Shown piece after piece: positions 47,622-61,000 of a DNA stretch of 64,000 nucleotides; the stretch's first letter is position 1; each line of letters starts with the position of its first letter. The stretch is from Glandiceps talaboti (Eukaryota; Hemichordata; Enteropneusta; Spengelidae). The notes under the pieces are model-generated. The model was given only the letters and a program-made list of their open reading frames with translations, was not told where the DNA came from and made no database searches. A program made the position numbers and the translations under genes. Location of the stretch: contig NC_135557.1 of NCBI RefSeq assembly GCF_964340395.1, forward strand, positions 502,501 through 566,500, in the 5' to 3' direction.

Positions 47622-48799
47622 CACAGCTAGTCTGTCATCTGAGAGCCTAGTAAGACGTAACCAATACTTAATGCATTTTGTAATTGAGTTAACAAACAAG
47701 GGAGATCTTCCACGCTTCCCAAGTACAGCTTCATTTGGCGTACTTTGGGTAACGCCTAAAAACTGTTTACAAAATTTTAAGTGTACCCTTTCTGTTATAA
47801 CATATTGCTTATATCCCCAAATCTCAGTTCCGTACAATAATATTGGTGCAATAAGAGAATCAAACAGTTTAAAATAAACATCACGTTTGACGGTACCAAC
47901 TTTTCGCTCGAACTTAAAAATTGAATACATTGCTTTCCGTGCCTGAGCGGCTAAATTACCTACAGCTTTTGTCCATGTGTTCCTACATGACAACAATAAA
48001 CCAAGATATTTGTATGATGTTACAACATCAATGACCTTTCCATTCATTTTCCAAGTTTCACTCCTTGCATTATGACCCCCTTTGCGGAATACTACAACCT
48101 TTGTTTTGTCCGTGTTTATCTGGAGTTTCCACTTGTTACAAAATTCAGCAAGTATGTGAATCAATCTTTACAAACCAATGACAGAGTCTGCGAAGAGTAT
48201 AATGTAGTCTGCATAAAGTAAGATAAATAAATCATACATTTCCTGTGTTAATTGTATACCCCTAACACCAACAGTTTTAATCATGCGATACAATTCATCA
48301 ATGAAAAAGGAGAATAGCACAGGGCTTAAAACACTTCCTTGTCTTACACCAATGTTGCAATTAAAATAATCTGACACTCCCCCATCTAAACGCACACATG
48401 GTTTGACATCACTATACATGGATTTGACTACGTTATACATTTTGCCAGAGAGGCCAATAGACTGAAGTTTAAAAAACAGACATTTGTGATTAACGGAATC
48501 AAACGCTTTTACAAAGTCCACAAACACAGGCAGTAAAATTTCCCTCTCCTTCTTCTGAGGTAGTTCTGAATCATAGCATGTAAAAAAAAGATAGTGTCCA
48601 TTGTTGAATACCCTTTACGGAATCCAGCTTGGGCGTTACAAATAGCATTAGTGTTAACGTTTTCAGCCCATCTATATAACCTATCATTTAAAACATTGCA
48701 GAATATTTTCCCAAACACGTCTAATAAGGTTATCCCCCTATAATTATTGGGATCTGATTTGGAACCTTTTTTGTACAGTGCGATAATAACACCACGTGA
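47618..48799 (-). pseudogene. LINE ORF2: reverse transcriptase core and thumb, inactivated
   Basis: Read on the minus strand from 48799. It shows a finger region with YKKGSKSDPNNYRGITLL, QAGFRKGYSTMDTIFFLHA, then FVDFVKAFDSVNH and GVRQGSVLSPVLFSFFIDEL. The catalytic box reads YADY instead of YADD; a single G-to-T change would explain it. The thumb follows (WKLQINTDKTKVVVF, GTEIWGYKQY). Lesions: TAG at about 48800, a one-base frameshift near 48525, TAA at 48170-48168, and the mutated active site. The frame runs into the LTR element at 47618 and resumes at 35831. Confidence 0.9.
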
Positions 48800-49399
48800 C
48801 TATCCTTTCGGGAAATTACCTGTATCAAAAATATTGTTGAATAGATTATTCATAATGGGCAACAAGGTAGATACAGTACATTTGAAGAATTCCGACGGTA
48901 TGCCGTCTGGACCAGGTGATTTGCCGTTTTTCAATCCTAATACCACTTTCATGATTTCCTCGTCAGTGATGCTTGAATTCAAAATATCATCTGAATCCAA
49001 ACCTACACTATCCTCTTCCTCAAAAGTTACACCAAATGACGTATTTTGAGGGTTGCTTAATTTTGTGAAATAGTCGACCCACTGTTTGCATGAAATTGGC
49101 GGGTTATCACGTGATCCTTTCTGACTGTCTTTGATCATGGCCCACATAGCATCACTACCTGAAACATGCTCCCATTGGTTTCTCAGTTTTGTCGATAATG
49201 TATCAGCATAGTTTCTTTTAAACTTCCTGCATGTATTTCTGAACAAGTTTCGACTACGTTTGTAGACGTGCAGAGATTCTTCTGTGCTATTTTTCCTAAA
49301 TTCATACAATTTTTTTTCACCTGATGTTTTTGCTGCTGAATACGGTTGAACCATGGGGGCTGTTGTTAGCGCGATCGCCTTTGTGTACCACTTGGACAT
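48800..49399 (-). pseudogene. LINE ORF2: linker and reverse transcriptase entry
   Basis: Continues the LINE towards its 5' side. It contains the linker between endonuclease and RT (PPISCKQWVDYFTKLSNP) and the conserved LKNGKSPGPDGIPSEFFK entry to RT, ending DTGNFPKG at an in-frame TAG, probably a mutated Trp codon. Overlaps the next segment in a different frame near 49400, which marks an indel. Confidence 0.85.
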
Positions 49400-50160
49400 T
49401 TCATGCTAGATATAGCCATTGTGACAGCTTTAACAATACAATCAATCGCTTCATCATTATTGACACCAATATTTGCATTACACTCATCTAAGAGGTTGGC
49501 CACGTCACCTGTACCAAATTTATTTACAAAGGTATGCTCTTCTTTAGAATTCCATCTATATCTTGTGAACTCATTCATATTCATGTCTCCATCTGTGTGT
49601 CGATGTAATTTACACCTTAAAACACTTTCAATGGGAAAGTGATCCGATTCGTTTCTATCTCCAACTTTAAAATACGCAATTGAATCAAATAAACAAGACG
49701 ATACGACTATGAAATCTACAACACTTTTTCCATTGTTGGCTGTACATGTAATGTGGCCTTCCCTGTCACCGTTAAATCTACCATTTAATACATGCATTGA
49801 AAGTGTACAACACAAAGAAAGCAAACTTTTACCGAAATTGTTTGAAGTCTTATCTTTTGATTTGCGAGCCATACAAAACAGATCACCCTCGTAAATATGA
49901 GCTGGTATTGAGAGATAGCTTACGTCATCATATGTTATATAATCATTCTCCTCTGCAATCCTTGCATTGAGATCACCTAAAATGATATTGTCTACATGCT
50001 CGAAATGTGTATTCAATCGAATTAGCTCATTTTCTAAAATATTGATACCATCTTTTTCGTGTTCGTACACATGTGAACAGCTCCAAGTAATATATCTTTA
50101 GTAGTGCCAAAATAGTCTGCATTAAACAACAAAAATATCGCATCTGTCATGTTAGTGTTA
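49366..50160 (-). pseudogene. LINE ORF2: C-terminal half of the APE-type endonuclease
   Basis: The minus-strand frame up to 50070 shows the exonuclease-endonuclease-phosphatase signatures IILGDLNARI and SDHFPIESVL, plus VVDFIVVSS. These place the element among LINEs with an apurinic-type endonuclease that nicks target DNA. A further stretch to about 50160 (ILLGAVHM) is in another frame. The first half of the endonuclease is absent, so the copy is 5'-truncated as LINE insertions often are. Without the LTR insert the LINE spans roughly 3.3 kb. Confidence 0.85.
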
Positions 50161-50189
50161 GACTTATGTAATCATTGAAAGTACATGGT

Positions 50190-50440
50190 TCGAGTGGAAT
50201 AGCTATGCATATCCTACTTCATATACAATAATGACACCTCAGCAAGCTTAGCGCCAATGGGCTTACAGCAAGTCTATCTACTGTTCGTGGGAACAAGAAG
50301 AAAGTATTTTACTTCGTCTTTTTGCAATGTGAAAGTCTTCAACTGTCTAATTTTGAATAGGCTATTTGACACAGGTTTGTTTATACTGTAACCATTATGA
50401 CTCAGTTAGGTATCAATGTGTTTATGATAAGGATTAAAGA
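50190..50440 (-). repeat. Dispersed repeat copy, second empty-site paralogue
   Basis: On the minus strand it reads 'aactgagtcataatggtta', 'attagacagttgaagacttt' and later 'gttcccacgaaca', in the same order as 32385-32600 and as the two halves at 1-43 and 1723-1800. The sequence 50441-50929, up to the next exon, shows no other recognisable feature. Confidence 0.65.
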
Positions 50441-50929
50441 ATTTCGCATGCACATATGAATGTATGGTTGGAAGCACGGGCGGATGGAACCCAAGATAGG
50501 AAATACAAGCCAAAATAGATCAGAAGGTATTATAATAATATATTGAGAGTAAATTTGCGGTATTGAAGACAATATTCACGTTCTCTATGATTTTAATAAT
50601 GTGCATGGTTTGAAAGTTTATGCCTCTGTTTGGCCACTTCATGTTTGCATTGCTTTTAAAAAGTTCTCACCACGGAGGGGAACATTCCCTCCCACACCCT
50701 CCCCACTAGCGATCGTTATGGTCTTGTTTCTCCTCAAATCAAGATTGAAGAGCGTGAGGGGGAAGTGGCTGTGAAATTTGTTTCATAACATATTTTCTCC
50801 TCACCCCATCCCTTGTCATAAATTCTGCACGCTTCCTAACATCTCACATCTTTGACAACGGAGACGGGCATCCGGAAATGATATCTCATCTTTGATAAGT
50901 GAGGACTTTGGTAACTTTATATAGCTTAC

Positions 50930-51127
50930 CTGATTTTGGTACTGGCTTGGATTCATTTGAAGTTTGACGTTGCAAAGCCATCAACGTCCAAGACTCAAGA
51001 TGTGAATCCCATTCTTGATGCATAGCAACGCGTGTCAACCTAGTAACAGTTTTATTGTCAACAATATTGTCGGCACTAATCGATGTGTCAGGTTCTACCA
51101 GGTAACTATCTCTCGAACTTTTCATCC
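50930..51127 (-). CDS. Exon 2 of the visible set: phase-1/phase-1 W-x6-W exon
   Basis: 198 nt. The acceptor 'tgtgtttatag' ends at 51128 and enters with 2 nt of a split codon. The donor is TCAG|GTAAGC at 50929. Phase 1-1 as in its siblings. It codes about 66 residues with QEWDSHLESWTLMALQ, giving the W-x6-W spacing, and is otherwise the most diverged member. No domain recognised. The pyrimidine tract is short because a 38-bp array unit begins within about 10 bases of the acceptor, so the acceptor choice is the weak point. Confidence 0.6.
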
Positions 51128-51132
51128 CTATA

Positions 51133-51290
51133 AACACATTACGTACATGATGTAATACCTAAGACATGGATACACATTACGTACATGATGTAATAGCTAA
51201 GACATGGACACACATTACGTACATGATGTAATAGCTAAGACATGGATACACATTACGTACATGATGTAATAGCCAAGACGTATTTACACT
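51133..51290. repeat. 38-bp tandem array abutting the acceptor of the exon at 50930-51127
   Basis: Four copies of a unit with 'acacattacgtacatgatgt' followed by 'aatagctaagacatgg'; 'attac...gtaat' forms an imperfect dyad. The array's left edge is only a few bases from the AG at 51129-51128. Confidence 0.85.
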
Positions 51291-51319
51291 GGCTAATGTA
51301 TTAACCAGGTCCTACAAAG

Positions 51320-52003
51320 GTAAATACTGAAATGGTAATGAGTTGATATGATTACCATATGTTATAAAGGTCAATTCTGAAATGTTAATGAGTTGATATG
51401 ATTACCATATGTTATAAAGGTCAATTCTGAAATGGTAATGAGTTGATATGATTACCATATGTTATAAAGGTCAATTCTGAAATGGTAATGAGTTGATATG
51501 ATTACCATATGTTATAAAGGTCAATTCTGAAATGGTAATGAGTTGATATGATTACCATATGTTATAAAGGTAAATTCTGAAATGGTAATGAGTTGATATG
51601 ATTACCATATGTCATAAAAGGTCAATACTGAAATGGTAATGAGTTGATATGATTACCATATGTTATAAAGGTAAATACTGAAATGGTAATGAGTTGATAT
51701 GATTACCATATGTCATAAAGTAAATACTGAAATGGTAATGAGTTGATATGATTACCATATGTTATAAAGGTCATTTCTGAAATGGTAATGAGTTGATATG
51801 ATTACCATATGTCATAAAGGTAAATACTGAAATGGTAATGAGTTGATATGATTACCATATGTTATAAAGGTAAATTCTGAAATGGTAATGAGTTGATATG
51901 ATTGCCATATGTCATAAAAGGTCAATACTGAAATGGTAATGAGTTGATATGATTACCATATGTTATAAAGGTAAATACTGAAATGGTAATGAGTTGATAT
52001 GAT
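51320..52003. repeat. 50-bp tandem array, about 14 copies
   Basis: 'gagttgatatgattaccata' recurs every 50 bp; 'ggtaat' and 'attacc' form a 6-bp stem around 'gagttgatatg'. Its right end passes directly into the 39-bp array ('gatatgattcaccttgtaaa'). Confidence 0.9.
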
Positions 52004-55000
52004 TCACCTTGTAAATTATGTCAGTGTGTCTATGTAACTTTCTCACCTTGTAAATCATGTCTGTGTGTCTATATATCTTTTCTCACCTTGTAAATTATGT
52101 CTGTGTGGCTATGTAACTTTTCTCACCTTGTAAATCATGTCTGTGTGTCTATATATCTTTTCTCACCTTGTAAATTATGTCTGTGTGGCTATGTAACTTT
52201 TCTCACCTTGTAAATTATGTCTGTGTGTCTATGTAACTTTTCTCACCTTGTAAATTATGTCCGTGTGTCTATGTAACTTTCTCACCTTGTAAATTAAGTC
52301 TGTGTGTCTATGTAACTTTCTCACCTTGTAAATTAAGTCTGTGTGTCTATGTAACTTTACTCACCTTGTAAATTAAGTCCGTGTGTCTATGTAACTTTCT
52401 CACCTTGTAAACTATGTCCGTGTGTCTATATAACTTTCTCACCTTGTAAATTATGTCCGTGTGTCTATGTAACTTTCTCACCTTGAAAACTATGTCCGTG
52501 TGTCTATGTAACTTTCTCACCTTGTAAATTAAGTCAGTGTGTCTATGTAACTTTCTCACCTTGTAAACTATGTCTGTGTGTCCATGTAACTTTCTCACCT
52601 TGTAAACTATGTCTGTATATCTATGTAAGTTTCTCACCTTGTAAATTATGTCTGTGTGTCTATGTAACTTTCTCACCTTGTAAATTAAGTCAGTGTGTCT
52701 ATATAACTTTCTCACCTTGTAAACTATGTCCGTGTGTCTATGTAACTTTCTCACCTTGTAAACTATGTCTGTGTGTCTATATAACTTTTCTCATCTTGTA
52801 AATCAAGTCTGTGTGTCTATGTAACTTTTCTCACATTGTAAATTAAGTGAGTGTGTCTATGTAACTTTCTCACCTTGTAAATTTTGTCTGTGTGTCTATG
52901 TAACTTTCTCACCTTGTAAACTATGTCTGTGTGTCTATATAACTTTTTCACCTTGTAAATTATGTCAGTGTGTCTATGTAACTTTCTCACCTTGTAAACT
53001 ATGTCTGTGTGTCTATGTAACTTTCTCACCTTGTAAACTATATCTGTGTGTCTATGTAACTTTCCTCACCTTGTAAACTATGTCTGTGTGTCTATATAAC
53101 TGTTTCACCTTGTAAATTATGTCAGTGTGTCTATGTAACTTTCTCACCTTGTAAATTATGTCTGTGTGTCTATATATCTTTTCTCACCTTGTAAATTATG
53201 TCTGTGTGTCTATGTAACTTTCCTCACCTTGTAAATTATGTCCGTGTGTCTATGTAACTTTCTCACCTTGTAAATTAAGTCTGTGTGTCTATGTAACTTT
53301 ACTCACCTTGTAAATTAAGTCTGTGTGTCTATGTAACTTTCCTCACCTTGTTATTTAAGTATGTGTGTCTATGTAACTTTCTCGCCTTGTAAATTATGTC
53401 TGTGTGTCTATGTAACTTTTCTCACCTTGAAAACTATGTCTGTGTGTCTATGTAACTTTCTTACCTTGTAAATTATGTCTGTGTGTCTATGTAACTTTCT
53501 CACCTTGTAAACTATGTCTGTGTGTCTATGTAACTTTCCTCACCTTGTAAACTATGTCTGTGTGTCTATATAACTTTTTCACCTTGTTAATTATGTCAGT
53601 GTGTCTATGTAACTTTCTCACCTTGTAAACTATGTCTGTGTGTCTATGTAACTTTCTCACCTTGTAAACTATGTCTGTGTGTCTATGTAAATTTCCTCAC
53701 CTTGTAAATTATGTCATTGTGTCTATGTAACTTTCTCACCTTGTAAATTATGTCTGTGTGTTTATATATCTTTTCTCACCTTGTAAATTATGTCCGTGTG
53801 TCTATGTAACTTTCTCACCTTGTAAATTAAGTCAGTGTGTCTATATAACTTTCTCACCTTGTAAACTATGTCCGTGTGTCTATGTAACTTTCTCACCTTG
53901 TAAACTATGTCTGTGTGTCTATATAACTTTTCTCATCTTGTAAATCAAGTCTGTGTGTCTATGTAACTTTTCTCACATTGTAAATTAAGTGAGTGTGTCT
54001 ATGTAACTTTCTCACCTTGTAAATTTTGTCTGTGTGTCTATGTAACTTTCTCACCTTGTAAACTATGTCTGTGTGTCTATATAACTTTTTCACCTTGTAA
54101 ATTATGTCAGTGTGTCTATGTAACTTTCTCACCTTGTAAACTATGTCTGTGTGTCTATGTAACTTTCTCACCTTGTAAACTATATCTGTGTGTCTATGTA
54201 ACTTTCCTCACCTTGTAAACTATGTCTGTGTGTCTATATAACTGTTTCACCTTGTAAATTATGTCAGTGTGTCTATGTAACTTTCTCACCTTGTAAATTA
54301 TGTCTGTGTGTCTATATATCTTTTCTCACCTTGTAAATTATGTCTGTGTGTCTATGTAACTTTTCTCACCTTGTAAATTATGTCCGTGTGTCTATGTAAC
54401 TTTCTCACCTTGTAAATTAAGTCTGTGTGTCTATGTAACTTTACTCACCTTGTAAATTAAGTCTGTGTGTCTATGTAACTTTCCTCACCTTGTTATTTAA
54501 GTATGTGTGTCTATGTAACTTTCTCGCCTTGTAAATTATGTCTGTGTGTCTATGTAACTTTTCTCACCTTGAAAACTATGTCTGTGTGTCTATGTAACTT
54601 TCTTACCTTGTAAATTATGTCTGTGTGTCTATGTAACTTTCTCACCTTGTAAACTATGTCTGTGTGTTTATGTAACTTTCCTCACCTTGTAAACTATGTC
54701 TGTGTGTCTATATCACTTTTTCACCTTGTTAATTATGTCAGTGTGTCTATGTAACTTTCTCACCTTGTAAACTATGTCTGTGTGTCTATGTAACTTTCTC
54801 ACCTTGTAAACTATGTCTGTGTGTCTATGTAACTTTCCTCACCTTGTAAATTATGTCATTGTGTCTATGTAACTTTCTCACCTTGTAAATTATGTCTGTG
54901 TGTTTATATATCTTTTCTCACCTTGTAAATTATGTCAGCGTGTCTACATAACTTTCCCCACCTTATAAATTATGTCTGTGTGTGTATTAAATATAACTTT

Positions 55001-58000
55001 CCTCACCTTGTAACTTATGTCTGTTTGTCTATATAACTTTCCCACCTTGTAAACTATGTCTGTGTGTCTATGTAACTTTCTCACCTTGTAAACTATGTCT
55101 GTGTGTCTATGTAACTTTCTCACCTTGTAAACTATGTCTGTGTGTCTATGTAACTTTCCCCACCTTGTAAACTATGAGTGTGTGTCTATATAACTTTTTC
55201 ACCTTGTAAATTATGTCAGTGTGCCTATGTAACTTTCCTCACCTTGTAAACTATGTTTGTGTGTCTACGTAACTTTCTCACCTTCTAAACTATGTCTGAG
55301 TGTCTATGTAACTTACCTCACCTTGTAAACTATGTCTGTGTGTCTATATAACTTTTTCACCTTGTAAATTATGTCAGTGTGTCTATGTAACTTTCTCACC
55401 TTGTAAATTATGTCTGTGTGTCTATATATCTTTTCTCACCTTGTAAATTATGTCAGTGTGTCTACATAACTTTCCCCACCTTATAAATTATGTCTGTGTG
55501 TGTGTTAAATATAACTTTCCTAACCTTGTAAATTAAGTCTGTGTGTCTACATAACTTTCCCCACCTTATAAATTATGTCTGTGTGTGTGTGTTAAATATA
55601 ACTTTCCTCACCTTGTAACTTATGTCCGTGTGTCTATATAACTTTCCTCACCTTGTAAATTAAGTCTGTGTGTGAGTTAAATATAACTTTCCTCACCTTG
55701 TAACTTATGTCCGTGTGTCTATATAACTTTCCTCACCTTGTAAATTAAGTCTGTGTGTCTATGTAACTGTCCCACCTTGTAAACTATGTCTGTGTGTCTA
55801 TGTAATTTTCTCACCTTGTAAACTATGTCTGTGTGTCTATGTAACTTTCTCACCTTGTAAACTATGTCTGTGTGTCTATGTAACTTTCCTCACCTTGTAA
55901 ACTATGTCTGTGTGTCCATATAACTTTTTCACCTTGTAAATTATGTCAGTGTGTCTATGTAACTTTCTCACCTTGTAAATTATGTCTGTGTGTCTATATA
56001 TCTTTTCTCACCTTGTAAATTATGTCAGTGTGTCTGTGTAACTTTCTCACCTTGTAAACTATGTCTGTGTATCTATATAACTTTTCTCACCTTGTAAATT
56101 ATGTCTGTGTGTCTATGTAACTTTCTCACCTTGTAAACTATGTCTGTGTCTATGTAACTTTCTCACCTTGTAAACTATGTTTGTGTGTCTATGTAACTTT
56201 CTCACCTTGTAAATTATGTCAGTTTGTCTATGTAACTTTCTCACCTTGTAAATTATGTCTTTGTGTCTATGTAACTTTCCTCACCTTGTAAATTAAGTCT
56301 GTGTGTCTATGTAACTTTTCTCACTTTGAAAACTATGTCCGTGTGTCTATATAACTTTCTCACCTTGTAAATTATGTCCGTGTGTCTATGTAATTTTCTC
56401 ACCTTGTAAACTATGTCTGTGTGTCCATGTAACTTTCTCACAATGTAAGTTATGTCGGTGTATCTATGTAAGTTTCTCACCTTGTAAATTATGTCCGTGT
56501 GTCTATGTAACTTTCTCACCTTGTAAATTAAGTCAGTGTATCTATATAACTTTCTCACCTTGTAAACTATGTCCGTGTGTCTATGTAACTTTCTCACCTT
56601 GTAAACTATGTCTGTGTGTCTATATAACTTTTCTCACCTTGTAAATCAAGTCTGTGTGTCTATGTAACTTTTCTCACATTGTAAATTAAGTGAGTGTGTC
56701 TATGTAACTTTCTCACCTTGTAAACTATGTCTGTGTGTCTATATAACTTTTTCACCTTGTAAACTATGTCTGTGTGTCTATGTAACTTTCTCACCTTGTA
56801 AACTATGTCTGTGTGTCTATGTAACTTTCCTCACCTTGTAAACTACGTCTGTGTGTCTATATAACTGTTTCACCTTGTAAATTATGTCAGTGTGTCTATG
56901 TAACTTTCTCACCTTGTAAATTATGTCTGTGTGTCTATATATCTTTTCTCACCTTGTAAATTATGTCTGTGTGGCTATGTAACTTTTCTCACCTTGTAAA
57001 TTATGTCTGTGTGTCTATGTAACTTTTCTCACCTTGTAAATTATGTCCGTGTGTCTATGTAACTTTCTCACCTTGTAAATTAAGTCTGTGTGTCTATGTA
57101 ACTTTACTCACCTTGTAAATTAAGTCTGTGTGTCTATGTAACTTTCCTCACCTTGTAAATTAAGTCTGTGTGTCTATGTAACTTTCTCGCCTTGTAAATT
57201 ATGTCTGTGTCTATGTAACTTTTCTCACCTTGAAAACTGTCTGTGTGTCTATGTAACTTTCCTCACCTTGTAAATTATGTCTGTGTGTCTATGTAACTTT
57301 CTCACCTTGTAAACTATGTCTGTGTGTCTATGTAACTTTCCTCACCTTGTAAACTATGTCTGTGTGTCTATGTAACTTTTTCACCTTGTAAACTATGTCT
57401 GTGTGTCTATGTAACTTTTTCACCTTGCTAATTATGTCAGTGTGTCTATGTAACTTTCTCACCTTGTAAACTATGTCTGTGTGTCTATGTAACTTTCCTC
57501 ACCTTGTAAACTATGTCTGTGTGTCTATATAACTTTTTCACCTTGTAAATTATGTCAGTGTGTCTATGTAACTTTCTCACCTTGTAAATTATGTCTGTGT
57601 GTCTATATATCTTTTCTCACCTTGTAAATTATGTCAGTGTGTCTACATAACTTTCCCCACCTTATAAATTATGTCTGTGTGTGTGTTAAATATAACTTTC
57701 CTCACCTTGTAAATTAAGTCTGTGTGTCTATGTAACTTTCTCACCTTGTAAATTAAGTCTGTGTGTCTACATAACTTTCCCCACCTTATAAATTATGTCT
57801 CTGTGTGTGTTAAATATAACTTTCCTCACCTTGTAACTTATGTCCGTGTGTCTATATAACCTTCCTCACCTTGTAAATTAAGTCTGTGTGTCTATGTAAC
57901 TTTACTCACCTTGTAAATTAAGTCTGTGTGTCTATGTAACTTTCCTCACCTTGTAAATTATGTCAGCGTGTCTATATAACTTTTCTCACCTTGTAAACTA

Positions 58001-61000
58001 TGTCTGTGTGTCTATGTAACTTTTCTCACCTTGTAAATTAAGTCTGTGTGTCTATGTAACTTTATCACCTTCTAAACTATGTCTGTGTGTCTATATAACT
58101 TTCCCACCTTGTAAACTATGTCTGTGTGTCTATGTAACTTTCTCACCTTGTAAACTATGTCTGTGTGTCTATGTTACTTTCTCACCTTGTAAACTATGTC
58201 TGTGTGTCTATGTAACTTTCCTCACCTTGTAAACTATGTCTGTGTGTCTATATAACTTTTTCACCTCGTAAATTATGTCAGTGTGTCTATGTAACTTTCT
58301 CACCTTGTAAACTATGTCTGTGTGTCTATGTAACTTTCTCACCTTGTAAACTATGTCTGTGTGTCTATGTAACTTTCCTCACCTTGTAAACTATGTCTGT
58401 GTGTCTATATAACTTTTTCACCTTGTAAATTATGTCAGTGTGTCTATGTAACTTTCTCACCTTGTAAATTATGTCTGTGTGTCTATATATATTTTCTCAC
58501 CTTGCAAATTATGTCAATGTGTCTGTGTAACTTTCTCACCTTGTAAATTAAGTCTGTGTGTCTATGTAACGTTCTCACCTTGTAAACTATGTCAGTGTGT
58601 CTATGTAACTTTTCTCACCTTCAAAACTATGTCCGTGTGTCTATGTAACTTTCTCACCTTGTAAATTATGTCCTTGTGTCTATGTAACTTTCTCACCTTG
58701 TAAATTAAGTCTGTGTGTCTATGTAACTTTCCTCACCTTGTAAATTATGTCCGTGTGTCTATGTAACTTTCTCACATTGTAAACTATGTCAGTGTGTCTG
58801 TGTAACTTTCCTCACCTTGTAAATTATGTCTGTGTGTCTATGTAACTTTCTCACCTTGTAAATTAAGTCAGTGTGTCTATATAACTTTCTCACCTTGTAA
58901 ACTATGTCTGTGTGTCTATGTAACTTTCCTCACCTTGTAAACTATGTCTGTGTGTCTATATAACTTTTTCACCTTGTAAATTATGTCTGTGTGTGTTTTA
59001 AATATAACTTTCCTCACCTTGTAACTTATGTCCGTGTGTCTATATAACCTTCCTCACCTTGTAAATTAAGTCTGTGTGTCTATGTAACTTTACTCACCTT
59101 GTAAATTAAGTCTGTGTGTCTATGTAACTTTCCTCACCTTGTAAATTATGTCAGCGTGTCTATATAACTTTTCTCACCTTGTAAACTATGTCTGTGTGTC
59201 TATGTAACTTTTCTCACCTTGTAAATTAAGTCTGTGTGTCTATGTAACTTTATCACCTTCTAAACTATGTCTGTGTGTCTATATAACTTTCCCACCTTGT
59301 AAACTATGTCTGTGTGTCTATGTAACTTTCTCACCTTGTAAACTATGTCTGTGTGTCTATGTAACTTTCTCACCTTGTAAACTATGTCTGTGTGTCTATG
59401 TAACTTTCCTCACCTTGTAAACTATGTCTGTGTGTCTATATAACTTTTTCACCTCGTAAATTATGTCAGTGTGTCTATGTAACTTTCTCACCTTGTAAAC
59501 TATGTCTGTGTGTCTATGTAACTTTCTCACCTTGTAAACTATGTCTGTGTGTCTATGTAACTTTCCTCACCTTGTAAACTATGTCTGTGTGTCTATATAA
59601 CTTTTTCACCTTGTAAATTATGTCAGTGTGTCTATGTAACTTTCTCACCTTGTAAATTATGTCTGTGTGTCTATATATATTTTCTCACCTTGCAAATTAT
59701 GTCAATGTGTCTGTGTAACTTTCTCACTTTGTAAATTAAGTCTGTGTGTCTATGTAACGTTCTCACCTTGTAAACTATGTCAGTGTGTCTATGTAACTTT
59801 TCTCACCTTCAAAACTATGTCCGTGTGTCTATGTAACTTTCTCACCTTGTAAATTATGTCCTTGTGTCTATGTAACTTTCTCACCTTGTAAACTATGACT
59901 GTGTGTCCATGTAACTTTCTCACCTTGTAAATTAAGTCTGTGTGTCTATGTAACTTTCCTCACCTTGTAAATTATGTCCGTGTGTCTATGTAACTTTCTC
60001 ACATTGTAAACTATGTCAGTGTGTCTGTGTAACTTTCCTCACCTTGTAAATTATGTCTGTGTGTCTATGTAACTTTCTCACCTTGTAAATTAAGTCAGTG
60101 TGTCTATATAACTTTCTCACCTTGTAAACTATGTCTGTGTGTCTATGTAACTTTCCTCACCTTGTAAACTATGTCTGTGTGTCTATATAACTTTTTCACC
60201 TTGTAAATTATGTCTGTGTGTGTTTTAAATATAACTTTCCTCACCTTGTAACTTATGTCCGTGTGTCTATATAACCTTCCTCACCTTGTAAATTAAGTCT
60301 GTGTGTCTATGTAACTTTACTCACCTTGTAAATTAAGTCTGTGTGTCTATGTAACTTTCCTCACCTTGTAAATTATGTCAGCGTGTCTATATAACTTTTC
60401 TCACCTTGTAAACTATGTCTGTGTGTCTATGTAACTTTTCTCACCTTGTAAATTAAGTCTGTGTGTCTATGTAACTTTATCACCTTCTAAACTATGTCTG
60501 TGTGTCTATATAACTTTCCCACCTTGTAAACTATGTCTGTGTGTCTATGTAACTTTCTCACCTTGTAAACTATGTCTGTGTGTCTATGTAACTTTCTCAC
60601 CTTGTAAACTATGTCTGTGTGTCTATGTAACTTTCCTCACCTTGTAAACTATGTCTGTGTGTCTATATAACTTTTTCACCTCGTAAATTATGTCAGTGTG
60701 TCTATGTAACTTTCTCACCTTGTAAACTATGTCTGTGTGTCTATGTAACTTTCTCACCTTGTAAACTATGTCTGTGTGTCTATGTAACTTTCCTCACCTT
60801 GTAAACTATGTCTGTGTGTCTATATAACTTTTTCACCTTGTAAATTATGTCAGTGTGTCTATGTAACTTTCTCACCTTGTAAATTATGTCTGTGTGTCTA
60901 TATATATTTTCTCACCTTGCAAATTATGTCAATGTGTCTGTGTAACTTTCTCACCTTGTAAATTAAGTCTGTGTGTCTATGTAACGTTCTCACCTTGTAA

